A stretch of DNA of 35,994 bases from an uncultured Ruminococcus sp. (GCA_902785365.1 CACZYC010000022.1:1-35994), one strand, 5' to 3'. Counted from the first letter of the stretch, positions 1 to 7,502 are shown. Notes: generated from the sequence alone by a model not told the origin. A program made the numbers and translations.

Positions 1-35
1 CAAGCCTTTTATTAAAAATTTCTTAAAATTGTTTC

Positions 36-72
36 AAAAAAAACAAGGCACCCACTTTTCGTGAGTGTCTTG
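36..72 (-). terminator. Stem-loop with T-run, probable intrinsic terminator
   Basis: A 12-bp stem with two mismatched or wobble positions (44-55 with 61-72) closes a 5-nt loop. Eight A residues (36-43) lie on its left, so read on the minus strand it is a stem followed by eight U. No minus-strand gene lies directly to its right, so it may act bidirectionally for a plus-strand gene that ends left of the window. Orientation is therefore uncertain. Confidence 0.5.
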
Positions 73-116
73 TTCCTTAACTAAATGATATTGCCCTTTT
101 CGGGAGCCGTTTTTTC

Positions 117-145
117 TTGATATTTCAATTTTTATGTGTTATTAT
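117..145 (+). promoter_or_regulatory. Promoter of degV
   Basis: TTGATA (117-122) and TATTAT (140-145) are separated by 17 bp, a near-consensus housekeeping promoter. It lies 24 bp before the degV start codon, with the ribosome binding site GAGGAGGG in between at about 156-163. Confidence 0.75.
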
Positions 146-169
146 TATCTCAATTGAGGAGGGAAAACT

Positions 170-1018
170 ATGAAAGTTAAAATAATTTCCGACAGCACTT
201 GCGACCTGTCGCCCGAACTTATTGAAAAATATGATATAGCAATTTTGCCGCTTTATGTTAATATGGCGGATAAGGTGATGAAAGACGGCGCCGAGGTTGT
301 GCCCGAAGATATATACAGTTATGTTAAGGAAACAGGCGTGCTTCCAAAGACTGCCGCTCCCAACATCAGTGACTATCTCGAGATTTTTAACGAGTGGCAC
401 GACAAGGGATATTCCATTGTGCATTTTAATATAAGCAGCGATTTTTCCAGCGCGTATAACACCGCCTGCCTCGCGGCTGAGGAAGTCGGCGACGTATGCG
501 TGGTAGACAGCCGTAACCTCTCGACGGGACAAGGTCTTGTTGTGCTTTACGGAGCTGAGCTTGCCGCCGAAGGTAAATCCATTGAGGAAATTAAAGCGGC
601 TTGTGATGAAATCACTCCCAAGGTTGAGGCGAGCTTTGTAGTTGACAGTATCGACTACCTCTACAAAGGCGGACGCTGTTCCGCGGTTGCCGCTCTGGGA
701 GCAAACCTGCTCAAGCTTAAACCCCGCATCGACGTTATTGACGGCGCGATGACTTCGAGCAAAAAATTCCGCGGCAACATTGACAGGGTTATTCTCAACT
801 ATGTTGAGGAGAAACTCAGTGACCGCGATGATATCGACTATAAGAGAATTTTTATCACTCACACAAAATGCAATCCCGAGGTTTGTCAGCAGGTGAGGGA
901 GAAGATTCAGGAGCTTTGCCCTCAGTTTGAGGAAATCCTTGAAACGACTGCGGGCTGTACCATAACTTCCCATTGCGGACCTAACACGCTGGGCGTACTT
1001 TTTATAAGAAACAAATAA
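170..1018 (+). CDS. degV: DegV family fatty-acid-binding protein
   Basis: This 282-residue protein has the length and layout of the DegV/FakB family, which bind a fatty acid and in characterised members present it to the fatty acid kinase FakA for phospholipid synthesis. The sequence shows the N-terminal SDST motif (residues 7-10), TAAPN (61-65), the NISSDFSSAYN segment (87-97), the DS..NLSTGQG block (113-122) and the C-terminal SHCGPNTLG block near 268-276, all typical of the ligand pocket. The ATG is preceded by GAGGAGGG at good spacing and by a strong promoter. It is monocistronic, ending in a terminator shared with the convergent argS. Which fatty acid it binds cannot be read from the sequence, and no fakA is visible here. 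Confidence 0.92.
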   Translation: MKVKIISDSTCDLSPELIEKYDIAILPLYVNMADKVMKDGAEVVPEDIYSYVKETGVLPKTAAPNISDYLEIFNEWHDKGYSIVHFNISSDFSSAYNTACLAAEEVGDVCVVDSRNLSTGQGLVVLYGAELAAEGKSIEEIKAACDEITPKVEASFVVDSIDYLYKGGRCSAVAALGANLLKLKPRIDVIDGAMTSSKKFRGNIDRVILNYVEEKLSDRDDIDYKRIFITHTKCNPEVCQQVREKIQELCPQFEEILETTAGCTITSHCGPNTLGVLFIRNK

Positions 1019-1029
1019 TATGAAAATAA

Positions 1030-1066
1030 AAAGGACTGACTCGTTTGAGTCAGTCCTTTGTTTTTT
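1030..1066. terminator. Bidirectional terminator between degV and argS
   Basis: A perfect 13-bp stem (1030-1042 with 1047-1059) closes a GTTT loop. T6 follows on the plus strand and a TTTTTATTTT run follows on the minus strand, so it can end both degV and the murI-argS operon, whose last stop codon is at 1068-1070. Confidence 0.88.
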
Positions 1067-1067
1067 G

Positions 1068-2801
1068 TTACATACTTTCGGGACATTCAATATTGAACAT
1101 ATCGAGCACGTTTTTGATGACAGTTTTGACAGCTAAGCAAAGGCTGAGTCTCGCCTGCATAAGGCTTTCGTCGTCACACTTAACTCTGCACGCGTTGTAG
1201 AACTTGTGGAAGAGTGTGGCTGTCTTTGTAACGTATCTTGTGATACGGGTGGGGTCGTATTCTTTGGCGGCTGAAATTATTTCGTCCTCAAACTCCGCTA
1301 TGTGGTTGATGAGCTCAAGCTCCTCGGGTTGTTTGAGCAGTTTCAGTTCGTCGTAGCTTACAGCCCCAGGCTTGATATTATCCTTTGCCAACGCTTTTAA
1401 TATACTGCAAATCCTCGCGTGAGCGTACTGAACATAATACACGGGGTTTTGATTGTCCTGCTGTACGGCTATATCGAGGTCAAAGTCCATCTGGGTGTTG
1501 GCTTCTCTTGTATTGAACAGGAAGCGCGCGCTGTCCACGGGAACCTCGTCAAGCAAATCGCTGAGTTGAATCGCCTTGCCTGTACGTTTACTCATCTTGA
1601 CAACCTGTCCGCCTGACACGAGCTTTACAAGCTGCATAAGCACAACTACCAGCTTGTCACCGTTATAGCCGATGGCGTTCATAGCGCCTTTCATTCTCAT
1701 AACGTGGCCGTGATGGTCAGCGCCCCATATGTCGATAAGAGTTTCAAAGCCTCTGTCAAACTTGTTCTTGTGATAAGCGATATCCGCCGCAAAATAGGTG
1801 GGGTTGCCGTTTTGACGGATGAGCACGTCGTCCTTGAGCTCCAGCTTGTCAATATAGTCCTGAGTTTTGCCCTCTTTGAGCAGAATCTCAGTGCAGACCT
1901 CTTTGTTCTTGTACCAGATTGCGCCCTCTTTTTCGTAGGTAAGACCTTTCTCGGTAAGCAAATCTACAACAGCCTTGACCTCTCCGCTTTCGTGGAGAAC
2001 GCTCTCAAAGAACCATTTGTCGTAGTTGATTTTATATTTTGCCATATCGCTTTGCATTTTGGCGATATTTTTTGGCAGAGCGTAGTCTACCAAAGCCTTT
2101 TTGCGGGTTTCGCTGTCAGCGTCAATAAGCTTGTCGCCGAACTCGTCAGCGTAAGCCTGAGCGCTTTCGGTGATGTCAGCGCCCTGATAGCCGTCCTCGG
2201 GGAACTCCACGCCGTCTTTATAGATTTGCAGATATCTGGCTTCGAGTGAACACGCGAACTTCTCAATCTGATTGCCAGCGTCGTTTACATAGAATTCCCG
2301 GTATGCGCTGTAACCCGCCTTGTCGAGTACGGCGGCGAGACAGTCGCCCAGCGCTCCGCCTCTGGCGTTGCCCATGTGCATAGGGCCTGTCGGGTTTGCA
2401 GACACGAACTCCACCATAACCTTTTTGCCTTTGCCGAAGTCGGAACTTCCGTAGTTTTCTTTCTGTGTTTCAACATCTTTTAATACGGCGGCGTAATAAT
2501 CGCCCGAGAAAAAGAAGTTGATGAACCCTGGTCCCGCTGTTTCACATCTCTTAAAATATGTGCCGTCAAGCTCTATGTTCGAGGTGATAGCCTGAGCTAT
2601 TTTAATCGGAGCGGTTTTAAAAACCCTCGCTCCCGCCATAGCCGCGTTGGTGGCGAAATCACCGTTCTTTCTGTCGGCGGGTGTTTCGATGATGAACTCG
2701 GGGATTTCCGCGTTTATTAATTCGCCGTTTTCCATAGCTTTTTTTATGGCGTTTTCAACGGCGCTTCTAAGCTGAATTTTAGCTGTGTCTAAAGTGTTCA
2801 T
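1068..2801 (-). CDS. argS: Arginyl-tRNA synthetase
   Basis: This is a class I aminoacyl-tRNA synthetase that charges tRNA-Arg. At 577 residues it has the normal family length. An N-terminal Add1-type domain comes first. The HIGH-equivalent HMGN sits at 142-145 in the segment SANPTGPMHMGNARGG, KMSKR at 402-406 is the second ATP-binding signature, and the C-terminal DALR anticodon-binding helical domain follows from about 440. It is the last gene of a minus-strand operon murI - DUF1934 - argS, starting 4 bases after the DUF1934 stop, with an AAGGG-type ribosome binding site inside the end of that gene. No T-box leader is seen directly upstream. Confidence 0.97.
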   Translation of the reverse strand: MNTLDTAKIQLRSAVENAIKKAMENGELINAEIPEFIIETPADRKNGDFATNAAMAGARVFKTAPIKIAQAITSNIELDGTYFKRCETAGPGFINFFFSGDYYAAVLKDVETQKENYGSSDFGKGKKVMVEFVSANPTGPMHMGNARGGALGDCLAAVLDKAGYSAYREFYVNDAGNQIEKFACSLEARYLQIYKDGVEFPEDGYQGADITESAQAYADEFGDKLIDADSETRKKALVDYALPKNIAKMQSDMAKYKINYDKWFFESVLHESGEVKAVVDLLTEKGLTYEKEGAIWYKNKEVCTEILLKEGKTQDYIDKLELKDDVLIRQNGNPTYFAADIAYHKNKFDRGFETLIDIWGADHHGHVMRMKGAMNAIGYNGDKLVVVLMQLVKLVSGGQVVKMSKRTGKAIQLSDLLDEVPVDSARFLFNTREANTQMDFDLDIAVQQDNQNPVYYVQYAHARICSILKALAKDNIKPGAVSYDELKLLKQPEELELINHIAEFEDEIISAAKEYDPTRITRYVTKTATLFHKFYNACRVKCDDESLMQARLSLCLAVKTVIKNVLDMFNIECPESM

Positions 2802-2805
2802 TATT

Positions 2806-3246
2806 TCAACCCTTTTCTTTAATATCTATGTAGAACTCGTTTTTTGAGAGAAACTCATTGTTGAAGCTGAGCTCGTAGCTTACGTGGAGCTTGCCGCCTT
2901 TATCGCTCAGCTCATTATTTATGGAGTCAGTGTATACTCCAATCATCAAATCCCCCATAATCGTTCGGTAAAAACACTGGTGACGCTTGTCCTTTTCAAG
3001 AATAAGGCGCGTCTGGGTTTCGCCCTTTCGAATTATGGTGACTTTGTCGTCGCTTTCTACCTTGACAACATTGTTGGTGGATATGGCGGGGTTTTCCTCG
3101 TCGTATTCCTTATATGAAATAAATGTGTGTCCCAGGCTGTTTGTCATATAGCTGCCGACGGTGGTGAGCTCAATGCGGTCCTCCTCGCCGTCGACTTCCT
3201 GAATACCCGTTACGGTAATCAGGTAGTTGTTTTTATTTTCACTCAT
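2806..3246 (-). CDS. DUF1934 (YwiB-like) beta-barrel protein
   Basis: This 146-residue cytoplasmic protein has no signal peptide or membrane segment. Alternating beta-strand patterns, a central IIRKGETQTRLILEKD-type segment and a late G-x-L-x-V-x-Y-E-L motif (GGKLHVSYEL, about 116-125) match the DUF1934 family, of which Bacillus YwiB is the known member with a calycin-like barrel. The family is commonly encoded next to argS in Firmicutes, as here. Its biochemical function is not established. The gene lies 7 bases after murI and 4 bases before argS, so the three are almost certainly co-transcribed. Confidence 0.8.
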   Translation of the reverse strand: MSENKNNYLITVTGIQEVDGEEDRIELTTVGSYMTNSLGHTFISYKEYDEENPAISTNNVVKVESDDKVTIIRKGETQTRLILEKDKRHQCFYRTIMGDLMIGVYTDSINNELSDKGGKLHVSYELSFNNEFLSKNEFYIDIKEKG

Positions 3247-3253
3247 TTTTTCC

Positions 3254-4066
3254 TCAGTATTTTTCTATATCAATCTGTGTGACCGAATGGCTCACATTTT
3301 CGCCAAGAAATACGCCCGCTACGCTCTCAAAGCCGTCGGGAGTATCCGAAACATAGTATTCGCACGTGCCCGTTTCTGAGCTGTCATTGAGAAGATTATT
3401 CTCTTTTAGAATTTTAGCGGCGTAAATAGCGGTTTCTCTGCCGCTGTCAATCAGCGTTACCTTGTCGCCGATTACACTTGAGATAGCCTTGGCGATAATC
3501 GGATAGTGAGTACATCCGAGTATTACCGTGTCAGCTTCGGCTTTCATAATCTTTTCAAGATATCTTTCGATGACGAGCCTTGTTACAGGGTCGTCTTTGT
3601 CTATGAATCCGCTCTCAACAAGCGGGACAAACAGCGGACAGTCCTGTTCTATGACCTCGACCTCGCTGTCAAAGCTGTGGATAAGGTCGCGGTAGCTGTG
3701 GCTGTTAATAGTCGCGCTGGTGCCGATTACGCCTATCTTCTTGTTTTTGGTAGCCTTTGCGGCGGCAAAACAAGTGGGCGACACTACACCCGTGTAGGGG
3801 ACAGGCAAGTCCTTTTTGAGATTGACCGCTACGGAGCTTACGGTGCCGCAAGCTGCAATTATCATTTTAACATTATTCTTTAAAAGAAATTTAGTGTCCT
3901 GCTGCGCGTATTTTTTGATGGTGTCATTTGAGCGTGTTCCGTAGGGAACTCTGCCCGTATCGCCGAAGTATATAATATTCTCGTTCGGCAAAACATTTTT
4001 CAGCTCGCGCACGGCGGTGAGACCGCCCAACCCTGAGTCGAAAACACCTATGGGAGCGTTGTTCAT
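3254..4066 (-). CDS. murI: Glutamate racemase
   Basis: This enzyme interconverts L- and D-glutamate for peptidoglycan synthesis and does not use a cofactor. At 270 residues it is full length. It shows the N-terminal FDSGLGG (9-15), GDTGRVPYG (35-43), the first catalytic cysteine C73 and the second catalytic motif LGCTHYP with C185 and H187. The first cysteine lies in AACGTVSS rather than the more usual ACNTAS, a conservative local variation. It is the promoter-proximal gene of the murI - DUF1934 - argS operon. An AAAGGA ribosome binding site precedes the ATG, and a TTGCAA/TATCAT promoter lies upstream. Confidence 0.95.
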   Translation of the reverse strand: MNNAPIGVFDSGLGGLTAVRELKNVLPNENIIYFGDTGRVPYGTRSNDTIKKYAQQDTKFLLKNNVKMIIAACGTVSSVAVNLKKDLPVPYTGVVSPTCFAAAKATKNKKIGVIGTSATINSHSYRDLIHSFDSEVEVIEQDCPLFVPLVESGFIDKDDPVTRLVIERYLEKIMKAEADTVILGCTHYPIIAKAISSVIGDKVTLIDSGRETAIYAAKILKENNLLNDSSETGTCEYYVSDTPDGFESVAGVFLGENVSHSVTQIDIEKY

Positions 4067-4101
4067 ATCGCATTTTCCTTTGCATAATATTACAATTTAT
4101 A

Positions 4102-4130
4102 ATGATATCATAAATAGGTGAATGTTGCAA
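4102..4130 (-). promoter_or_regulatory. Promoter of murI operon
   Basis: On the minus strand TTGCAA (4125-4130) and TATCAT (4102-4107) are spaced by 17 bp. They lie about 35 bp before the murI ATG, ahead of its AAAGGA ribosome binding site. Repeat E1 begins about 27 bp further upstream. Confidence 0.65.
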
Positions 4131-4138
4131 GAGGGGAG

Positions 4139-4157
4139 AAAAGCTCTTTGAGCTTTT
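4139..4157 (+). other. Short hairpin ending in TTTT at the left edge of E1
   Basis: An 8-bp perfect stem (4139-4146 with 4150-4157) closes a TTT loop and ends in TTTT, which runs straight into the first heptad of repeat E1. It is not positioned as the terminator of any plus-strand gene visible here. Confidence 0.55.
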
Positions 4158-4501
4158 CAGTGGTCAGTGGTCAGTAGTCAGTGATCAGTGAATGTCGAGA
4201 ACAAAGAAACTGCTAGCTTAAAAGCTTAGTTCCCGAACTATTTATATTCATCTAATACTATAAAACAAAGTCTTAGGCTCAACGCAGAACCTAAGACTTT
4301 AATTAGTTTATATCCATATTGATACAATCGGGTAGCGTTGCTCCCGCCGCCAGTGGCGGATTAAGGGAGCAAAAGCGCTGTGCAAAAATAAGGAGTTAAA
4401 GGACAGTGCTTTTTTGTACTGGGGAAGTTCTCGAAAGATGGAACGTCTCTGCTCGACCGCAACTGATCACTGATCACTGACCACTGACTACTGAGAACTG
4501 A
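4157..4501. repeat. Interspersed repeat E1 (heptad terminal inverted repeats)
   Basis: This 345-bp non-coding element has relatives at 5381, 13637 and 17107. Its left end (4157-4190) is a run of degenerate TCAGTGG heptads and its right end (about 4462-4501) is the inverse complement. The core from 4191 is nearly identical in all four copies. It holds an AGCTT/AAGCT stem (4215-4219 with 4222-4226), an AGTTC/GAACT stem just after, and an 11-bp perfect stem (4267-4277 with 4290-4300). E1 also carries an interior module (about 4331-4440) with the nested hairpin TTGCTCCC..GGGAGCAA. It has no convincing open frame. It resembles a MITE in architecture, but no transposase is in the window. Confidence 0.88.
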
Positions 4502-4520
4502 AAATTCTCCGAATTTTTTT
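4501..4520. other. A/T hairpin at right edge of E1
   Basis: AAAATTC (4501-4507) pairs with GAATTTT (4511-4517) around TCC, with further T on the plus strand. Its first A overlaps the last base of E1, and it lies 5 bp before the -35 box of the next gene. It could insulate that promoter from read-through. Confidence 0.5.
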
Positions 4521-4522
4521 CA

Positions 4523-4551
4523 TTGACAAACTCTTTTCATAAAGCTATAAT
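4523..4551 (+). promoter_or_regulatory. Perfect consensus promoter of the gene at 4586
   Basis: TTGACA (4523-4528), 17 bp, TATAAT (4546-4551): a full sigma-A consensus, unusual for a gene of unknown function. It begins just after E1 and its flanking hairpin, 34 bp before the ATG. Confidence 0.85.
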
Positions 4552-4585
4552 AACTATATCTACGTAAAAAGGATTGATAACAATT

Positions 4586-5380
4586 ATGGATATTAATGTT
4601 GCTTTTAAATCAGTTTCGGATAAAGTTGAAGGAGCGTTAGCCGTTCAGGGCTTTAAGAAAGAGAAAGTTTCTCCCAATGAAGGAGAGATAGTCAGTCTCT
4701 ATACTTCCGAGACTGTCGCGTATTCGGTAGTTTATTTTACCGATAAGATGCATTTTGTTATGCGTCAGTGCGCTATGACCGACGAAGGTCCCGACAACGA
4801 GTGGAAAACTCTCGCGACATGGATGCTCGACCCCGAAAGAGACACAATGAAGGAAGTTGACTCCATTGCCAACGACTTTGTTGACAACTGCACGAGCGTG
4901 TCGGCGGCAAAGCGCGCTAAATCTATGAAGAAGAAAAAGAAGAAGAATGACGACGACGGCACAGCCGACCCGCTGTTTTTGTCAAAGCGTTTTGTTACAT
5001 TCTTCCCTGAACTCAAAGAGGAGATTAAACAGGAGGAGGATTGTTACTATCCTTTCCGCGGAGTTACATTTACAAGAGCGTCAATTAACCCCAAGCTCCA
5101 GAACTTCGTTAAAAAAGCTAACAAAAAGGATATGGAAAAGCTCGGTTCTCTTCTCAGCACCCAGTACGCTAACGGCGACGTTGACACACGTTCCATAATT
5201 ACAATAGTTATTCTCAACGAAATGCCCGAGGATAAGTATGACGCTATAAACGAGTGCCTCTCCGAGGATTTGCAGAGAGCATGGAAAAACGCTCTCAAAT
5301 TCAAGGGCAAAAAGGTTAAGCCCGAAAAGCCCAAGAAAAAGAAACAGTCTATGGTCGAAAGACTCCAGGCTAAACAGTAA
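4586..5380 (+). CDS. Conserved-type hypothetical protein with lysine-rich linkers
   Basis: I do not recognise this protein. It is 264 residues, without signal peptide or membrane segment. An N-terminal alpha/beta region (to about 110) is followed by a run of eight or so consecutive lysines and an acidic patch, then a second, mostly helical domain starting PLFLSKRFVTFFPELKEE that ends in a lysine-rich tail. The second part vaguely recalls small DUF7674-like domains, which is a weak impression only. A TTG at 4574 would abut the AAAAAGGA ribosome binding site and is rejected in favour of the ATG at 4586. The gene has a perfect consensus promoter, is monocistronic, and is bracketed by repeats E1 and E2, E2 beginning at the base after its stop codon. 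Confidence 0.75.
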   Translation: MDINVAFKSVSDKVEGALAVQGFKKEKVSPNEGEIVSLYTSETVAYSVVYFTDKMHFVMRQCAMTDEGPDNEWKTLATWMLDPERDTMKEVDSIANDFVDNCTSVSAAKRAKSMKKKKKKNDDDGTADPLFLSKRFVTFFPELKEEIKQEEDCYYPFRGVTFTRASINPKLQNFVKKANKKDMEKLGSLLSTQYANGDVDTRSIITIVILNEMPEDKYDAINECLSEDLQRAWKNALKFKGKKVKPEKPKKKKQSMVERLQAKQ

Positions 5381-5739
5381 TCAGTGGTCAGTGGGCAGTG
5401 GGCTGCGCAGTGGTCAGTGGTCAGTGATCAGTGGTCAGTGAATGTCGAGAACAAAGAAACTGCTAACTTAAAAGTTTAGTGCACGAACTATTTATAATCA
5501 TCTTATTCTATAAAACAAAGTCTTAGGCTCTGCGCAGAACCTAAGACTTTAATTAGTTTATATCATTATTTATACAATCGGGTAGCGTTGCTCCCGCCGC
5601 CAGTGGCGGATAGGAGTTAAAGGACAGTGCTCCAAGCTGTCCGCATAACGACTATATTTTTGTACTGGGGAAGTTCTCGGAAGCTGGAACGTCTCTCCTC
5701 GACCACAACTGACCACTAATCACTGATCACTGGCCACTA
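5381..5739. repeat. Interspersed repeat E2 (heptad terminal inverted repeats)
   Basis: This 359-bp copy is in the same orientation as E1. It starts at the first base after the TAA of the preceding gene. Its left heptad array is longer and contains a GGGCTGCGCAGTGG variant also present in E3. The core begins at 5441 with stems AACTT/AAGTT (5475-5479 with 5482-5486) and the same 11-bp AAAGTCTTAGG stem. The second stem is damaged (AGTGCACGAACT). The interior keeps the CCGCCAGTGGCGG hairpin but lacks the second GGGAGCAA arm and has a different insertion (about 5626-5660) matching part of the sequence near 35900. The right end reads CACTGATCACTGGCCACTA. Confidence 0.88.
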
Positions 5740-5773
5740 AATATCAAATTTTTCCCCGAAAAATTTGATATTT
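5739..5773. other. Long A/T palindrome at right edge of E2
   Basis: A perfect 16-bp stem (5739-5754 with 5758-5773) closes a CCC loop. It overlaps the last A of E2 and ends 4 bp before the -35 box of the rpmG operon. It is not the terminator of any minus-strand gene to its right, because none exists there. It may insulate the ribosomal operon or be part of the repeat's target. Confidence 0.7.
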
Positions 5774-5777
5774 CCCC

Positions 5778-5806
5778 TTGACTTGGTATTGCAATTATGT
5801 TAAAAT
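5778..5806 (+). promoter_or_regulatory. Promoter of the rpmG-secE-nusG-ribosomal operon
   Basis: TTGACT (5778-5783) and TAAAAT (5801-5806) are spaced by exactly 17 bp. About 130 bases of untranslated leader follow before rpmG. Within the leader I see only a weak CCTC/GGGG pairing before a T7 run near 5831-5838 and no recognised riboswitch. Confidence 0.75.
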
Positions 5807-5936
5807 AGCTTTACCTCGTATAAGGGGCTTATTTTTTTGCGCCCTGCGTGCGATAAGCGCGATTATTGGGTAACAATCAAAAAAGCGTCCTTTGAGGGAG
5901 GCTAAATTATTCCTAAATTAACAGGAGGTGCCGTCA

Positions 5937-6086
5937 ATGAGAGTTAAAATCACTTTGGCTTGTACGGAATGTAAACAACGCAACTACAACACAATGAAGA
6001 ACAAGAAGAACAGTCCCGACAGACTTGAAATGAACAAGTACTGCCGTTTCTGCAGAAAGCACACTGTTCACAAGGAAACCAAATAA
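5937..6086 (+). CDS. rpmG: Ribosomal protein bL33
   Basis: This 49-residue protein of the large ribosomal subunit opens with [12 protein letters not shown] and ends [13 protein letters not shown]. Two CxxC pairs (C9/C12 and, near residue 36, CRFC) form the zinc-binding variety of bL33. The ribosome binding site is AGGAGGTG, 6 bases before the ATG. It is first in the operon and lies 13 bases before secE, the usual rpmG-secE-nusG order of Firmicutes. It is too short to be caught by length-filtered gene finding. Confidence 0.95.
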   Translation: MRVKITLACTECKQRNYNTMKNKKNSPDRLEMNKYCRFCRKHTVHKETK

Positions 6087-6099
6087 CGGAGGGGTACTG

Positions 6100-6354
6100 A
6101 TGGCTGATAAGAAAGCAAACGCTAAACCTGCCAAAAAGTCTGGCAAGAAGCCTAACGTTTTCAAGAGAATTTGGAACTACCTTCGCGAGTGTAAGGGTGA
6201 GATAAAGAAAATCACCTGGACACATCCTAAGACAGCTACAAAGAACTTCTTTATTGTACTCGTTGTTATTGCTGTATCCGGTGTATTCATTTTCGCTCTT
6301 GACAGAGGTCTGTACGCGTTACTTGACCTTGTAATGAATATGTATAAGGCTTAA
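6100..6354 (+). CDS. secE: Preprotein translocase subunit SecE
   Basis: SecE is a small membrane subunit of the SecYEG channel. The protein is 84 residues with a lysine-rich cytoplasmic N-terminus, the family's amphipathic surface helix (KRIWNYLRECKGEIKKITW, about 22-40) and one C-terminal transmembrane helix (about 48-70, FFIVLVVIAVSGVFIFAL). It has a GGAGGGG ribosome binding site and stands between rpmG and nusG, the expected place. Confidence 0.96.
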   Translation: MADKKANAKPAKKSGKKPNVFKRIWNYLRECKGEIKKITWTHPKTATKNFFIVLVVIAVSGVFIFALDRGLYALLDLVMNMYKA

Positions 6355-6391
6355 TCGTCCGAAACTGATTATTTAGAAAGGACGAGAGTTT

Positions 6392-6919
6392 ATGGCAGAC
6401 GGAACATTAAGATGGTATGTTGTTCATACCTATTCCGGCTACGAAAACAAAGTAGCCAATGACCTGATGACTACGGTGGAAAACCGCGGACTTCAGGATA
6501 TGATTACGGAAGTAAAAGTTCCAACCGAAATCGTAACCGAGAATAACGACGGCAAGGTTAAGGAAACCGAGCACAAACTTTTCCCGAGCTACGTTTTTGT
6601 AAAAATGATTCATACCGACGAGACCTGGTATGTTGTCCGCAATATCCGCGGATGCACAGGATTTGTCGGACCTTCGTCGAAGCCTGTTCCTCTGACTGAC
6701 GAGGAAGTTTACAGACTCGGCGTTGAGAGCCGTGTAGTTGACGTAAACTACAAGGTTGGCGATTCAGTCCGCATCATCGACGGTCCCTTGGAGGACTTTG
6801 TGGGTGAGGTAACGGATCTGGATATCGATAAAAACTACGTTCGCGTTGTTGTGTCAATGTTCGGACGTGAAACCCCGGTTGAGCTTGAGCTGCATCAGGC
6901 TGAGCCGGTCGAAGATTAG
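6392..6919 (+). CDS. nusG: Transcription termination/antitermination factor NusG
   Basis: NusG is an elongation factor that binds RNA polymerase through its NGN domain and couples to ribosomal S10 or Rho through its KOW domain. The 175-residue protein begins with the NGN signature [18 protein letters not shown] and ends with a KOW module ([19 protein letters not shown], starting near residue 122). It is full length. The ribosome binding site is AAAGGACGAG, and the gene lies 37 bases after secE and about 100 before rplK. Confidence 0.97.
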   Translation: MADGTLRWYVVHTYSGYENKVANDLMTTVENRGLQDMITEVKVPTEIVTENNDGKVKETEHKLFPSYVFVKMIHTDETWYVVRNIRGCTGFVGPSSKPVPLTDEEVYRLGVESRVVDVNYKVGDSVRIIDGPLEDFVGEVTDLDIDKNYVRVVVSMFGRETPVELELHQAEPVED

Positions 6920-6947
6920 TATATAAAGGCTTACGGCTTTGTATATG

Positions 6948-7001
6948 GGGAACCGACGGTTCCCTGTGGGAGGGACGCCAAACAGTCCCGTATTTTACCA
7001 C
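6948..7001 (+). promoter_or_regulatory. Putative L1-binding leader before rplK
   Basis: A 7-bp hairpin GGGAACC/GGTTCCC (6948-6954 with 6958-6964) is followed one base later by a bulged hairpin: GTGG (6966-6969), GA, GGGAC (6972-6976) pairing GTCCC (6985-6989), then CCAC (6998-7001). The GUGGGAG...ACCAC layout is that of the ribosomal protein L1 site on 23S rRNA and on L1-regulated mRNAs. It is placed to control translation of rplK and rplA. A similar structure recurs before rplA. Confidence 0.65.
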
Positions 7002-7023
7002 GAATTTTGGAGGTGCAAACAAA

Positions 7024-7449
7024 ATGGCTCAAAAGGTAGTTGGCTTAATTAAGCTGCAGATACCTGCCGGAAAAGCTACGCCGGCACCGCCTGTTGGACC
7101 GGCACTCGGTCAGCACGGCGTTAACATCGTTGCGTTCACAAAGGATTTTAATGAGCGCACAAGACAGGACGCAGGACTTCTCATCCCTGTAGTAATTACA
7201 GTTTACGCGGATCGTTCTTTCACATTTATTACAAAGACTCCGCCCGCGGCAGTTCTTATCAAGAAAGCTTGCGGAATTGAGAGCGCTTCAGGCGTACCTA
7301 ACAAAGAGAAGGTAGCTAAGATTACCCGTGAACAGGTTCAGAAAATTGCTGAGACAAAGATGCCCGACCTTAACGCAGGCAGTATCGAGACCGCTATGAG
7401 TATGATAGCCGGTACAGCGAGATCTATGGGTATCGAAGTAGTTGACTAA
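7024..7449 (+). CDS. rplK: Ribosomal protein uL11
   Basis: Part of the GTPase-associated centre of the large subunit, and a binding target of thiopeptides and of RelA-type stringent signalling. It is 141 residues with the N-terminal signature [20 protein letters not shown] and the C-terminal RNA-binding half ending [10 protein letters not shown]. The ribosome binding site is TTGGAGGTG. It follows nusG after a structured leader and precedes rplA by 72 bases that hold a second L1-type hairpin. Confidence 0.97.
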   Translation: MAQKVVGLIKLQIPAGKATPAPPVGPALGQHGVNIVAFTKDFNERTRQDAGLLIPVVITVYADRSFTFITKTPPAAVLIKKACGIESASGVPNKEKVAKITREQVQKIAETKMPDLNAGSIETAMSMIAGTARSMGIEVVD

Positions 7450-7474
7450 GGTCAACAGGACAATTACTAAATCC

Positions 7475-7502
7475 GGGTGGGAGGATAATCCGCTTGACCA
7501 CC
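7475..7502 (+). promoter_or_regulatory. Second putative L1-binding hairpin, before rplA
   Basis: GGTGG (7476-7480) pairs with CCACC (7498-7502). Inside are GA and a small GGA/TCC stem (7483-7485 with 7489-7491). The GGUGGGAG...ACCACC pattern matches the L1 target more closely than the copy before rplK. It ends 19 bases before the rplA start, where repression by L1 would block translation of its own message. Confidence 0.68.

Noticed and set aside
125..1090. 321-codon minus-strand frame opposite degV
   Set aside because: It is the shadow of degV, has no family resemblance, runs across the promoter and terminator, and degV has clear motifs, ribosome binding site and promoter.
4157..4190. Heptad arrays at E ends as possible CRISPR repeats
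   Set aside because: The period is 7 bp, there are no unique spacers and no cas genes, and the arrays are mirrored at the other end of each element.
4267..4300. 11-bp stem of E as an intrinsic terminator
   Set aside because: The stem is followed by AATTAGTTTA without a T-run on either strand, so termination is not supported.
4574..4585. TTG start for the gene at 4586
   Set aside because: It directly abuts the AAGGA ribosome binding site, leaving no spacing; the ATG at 4586 fits better.
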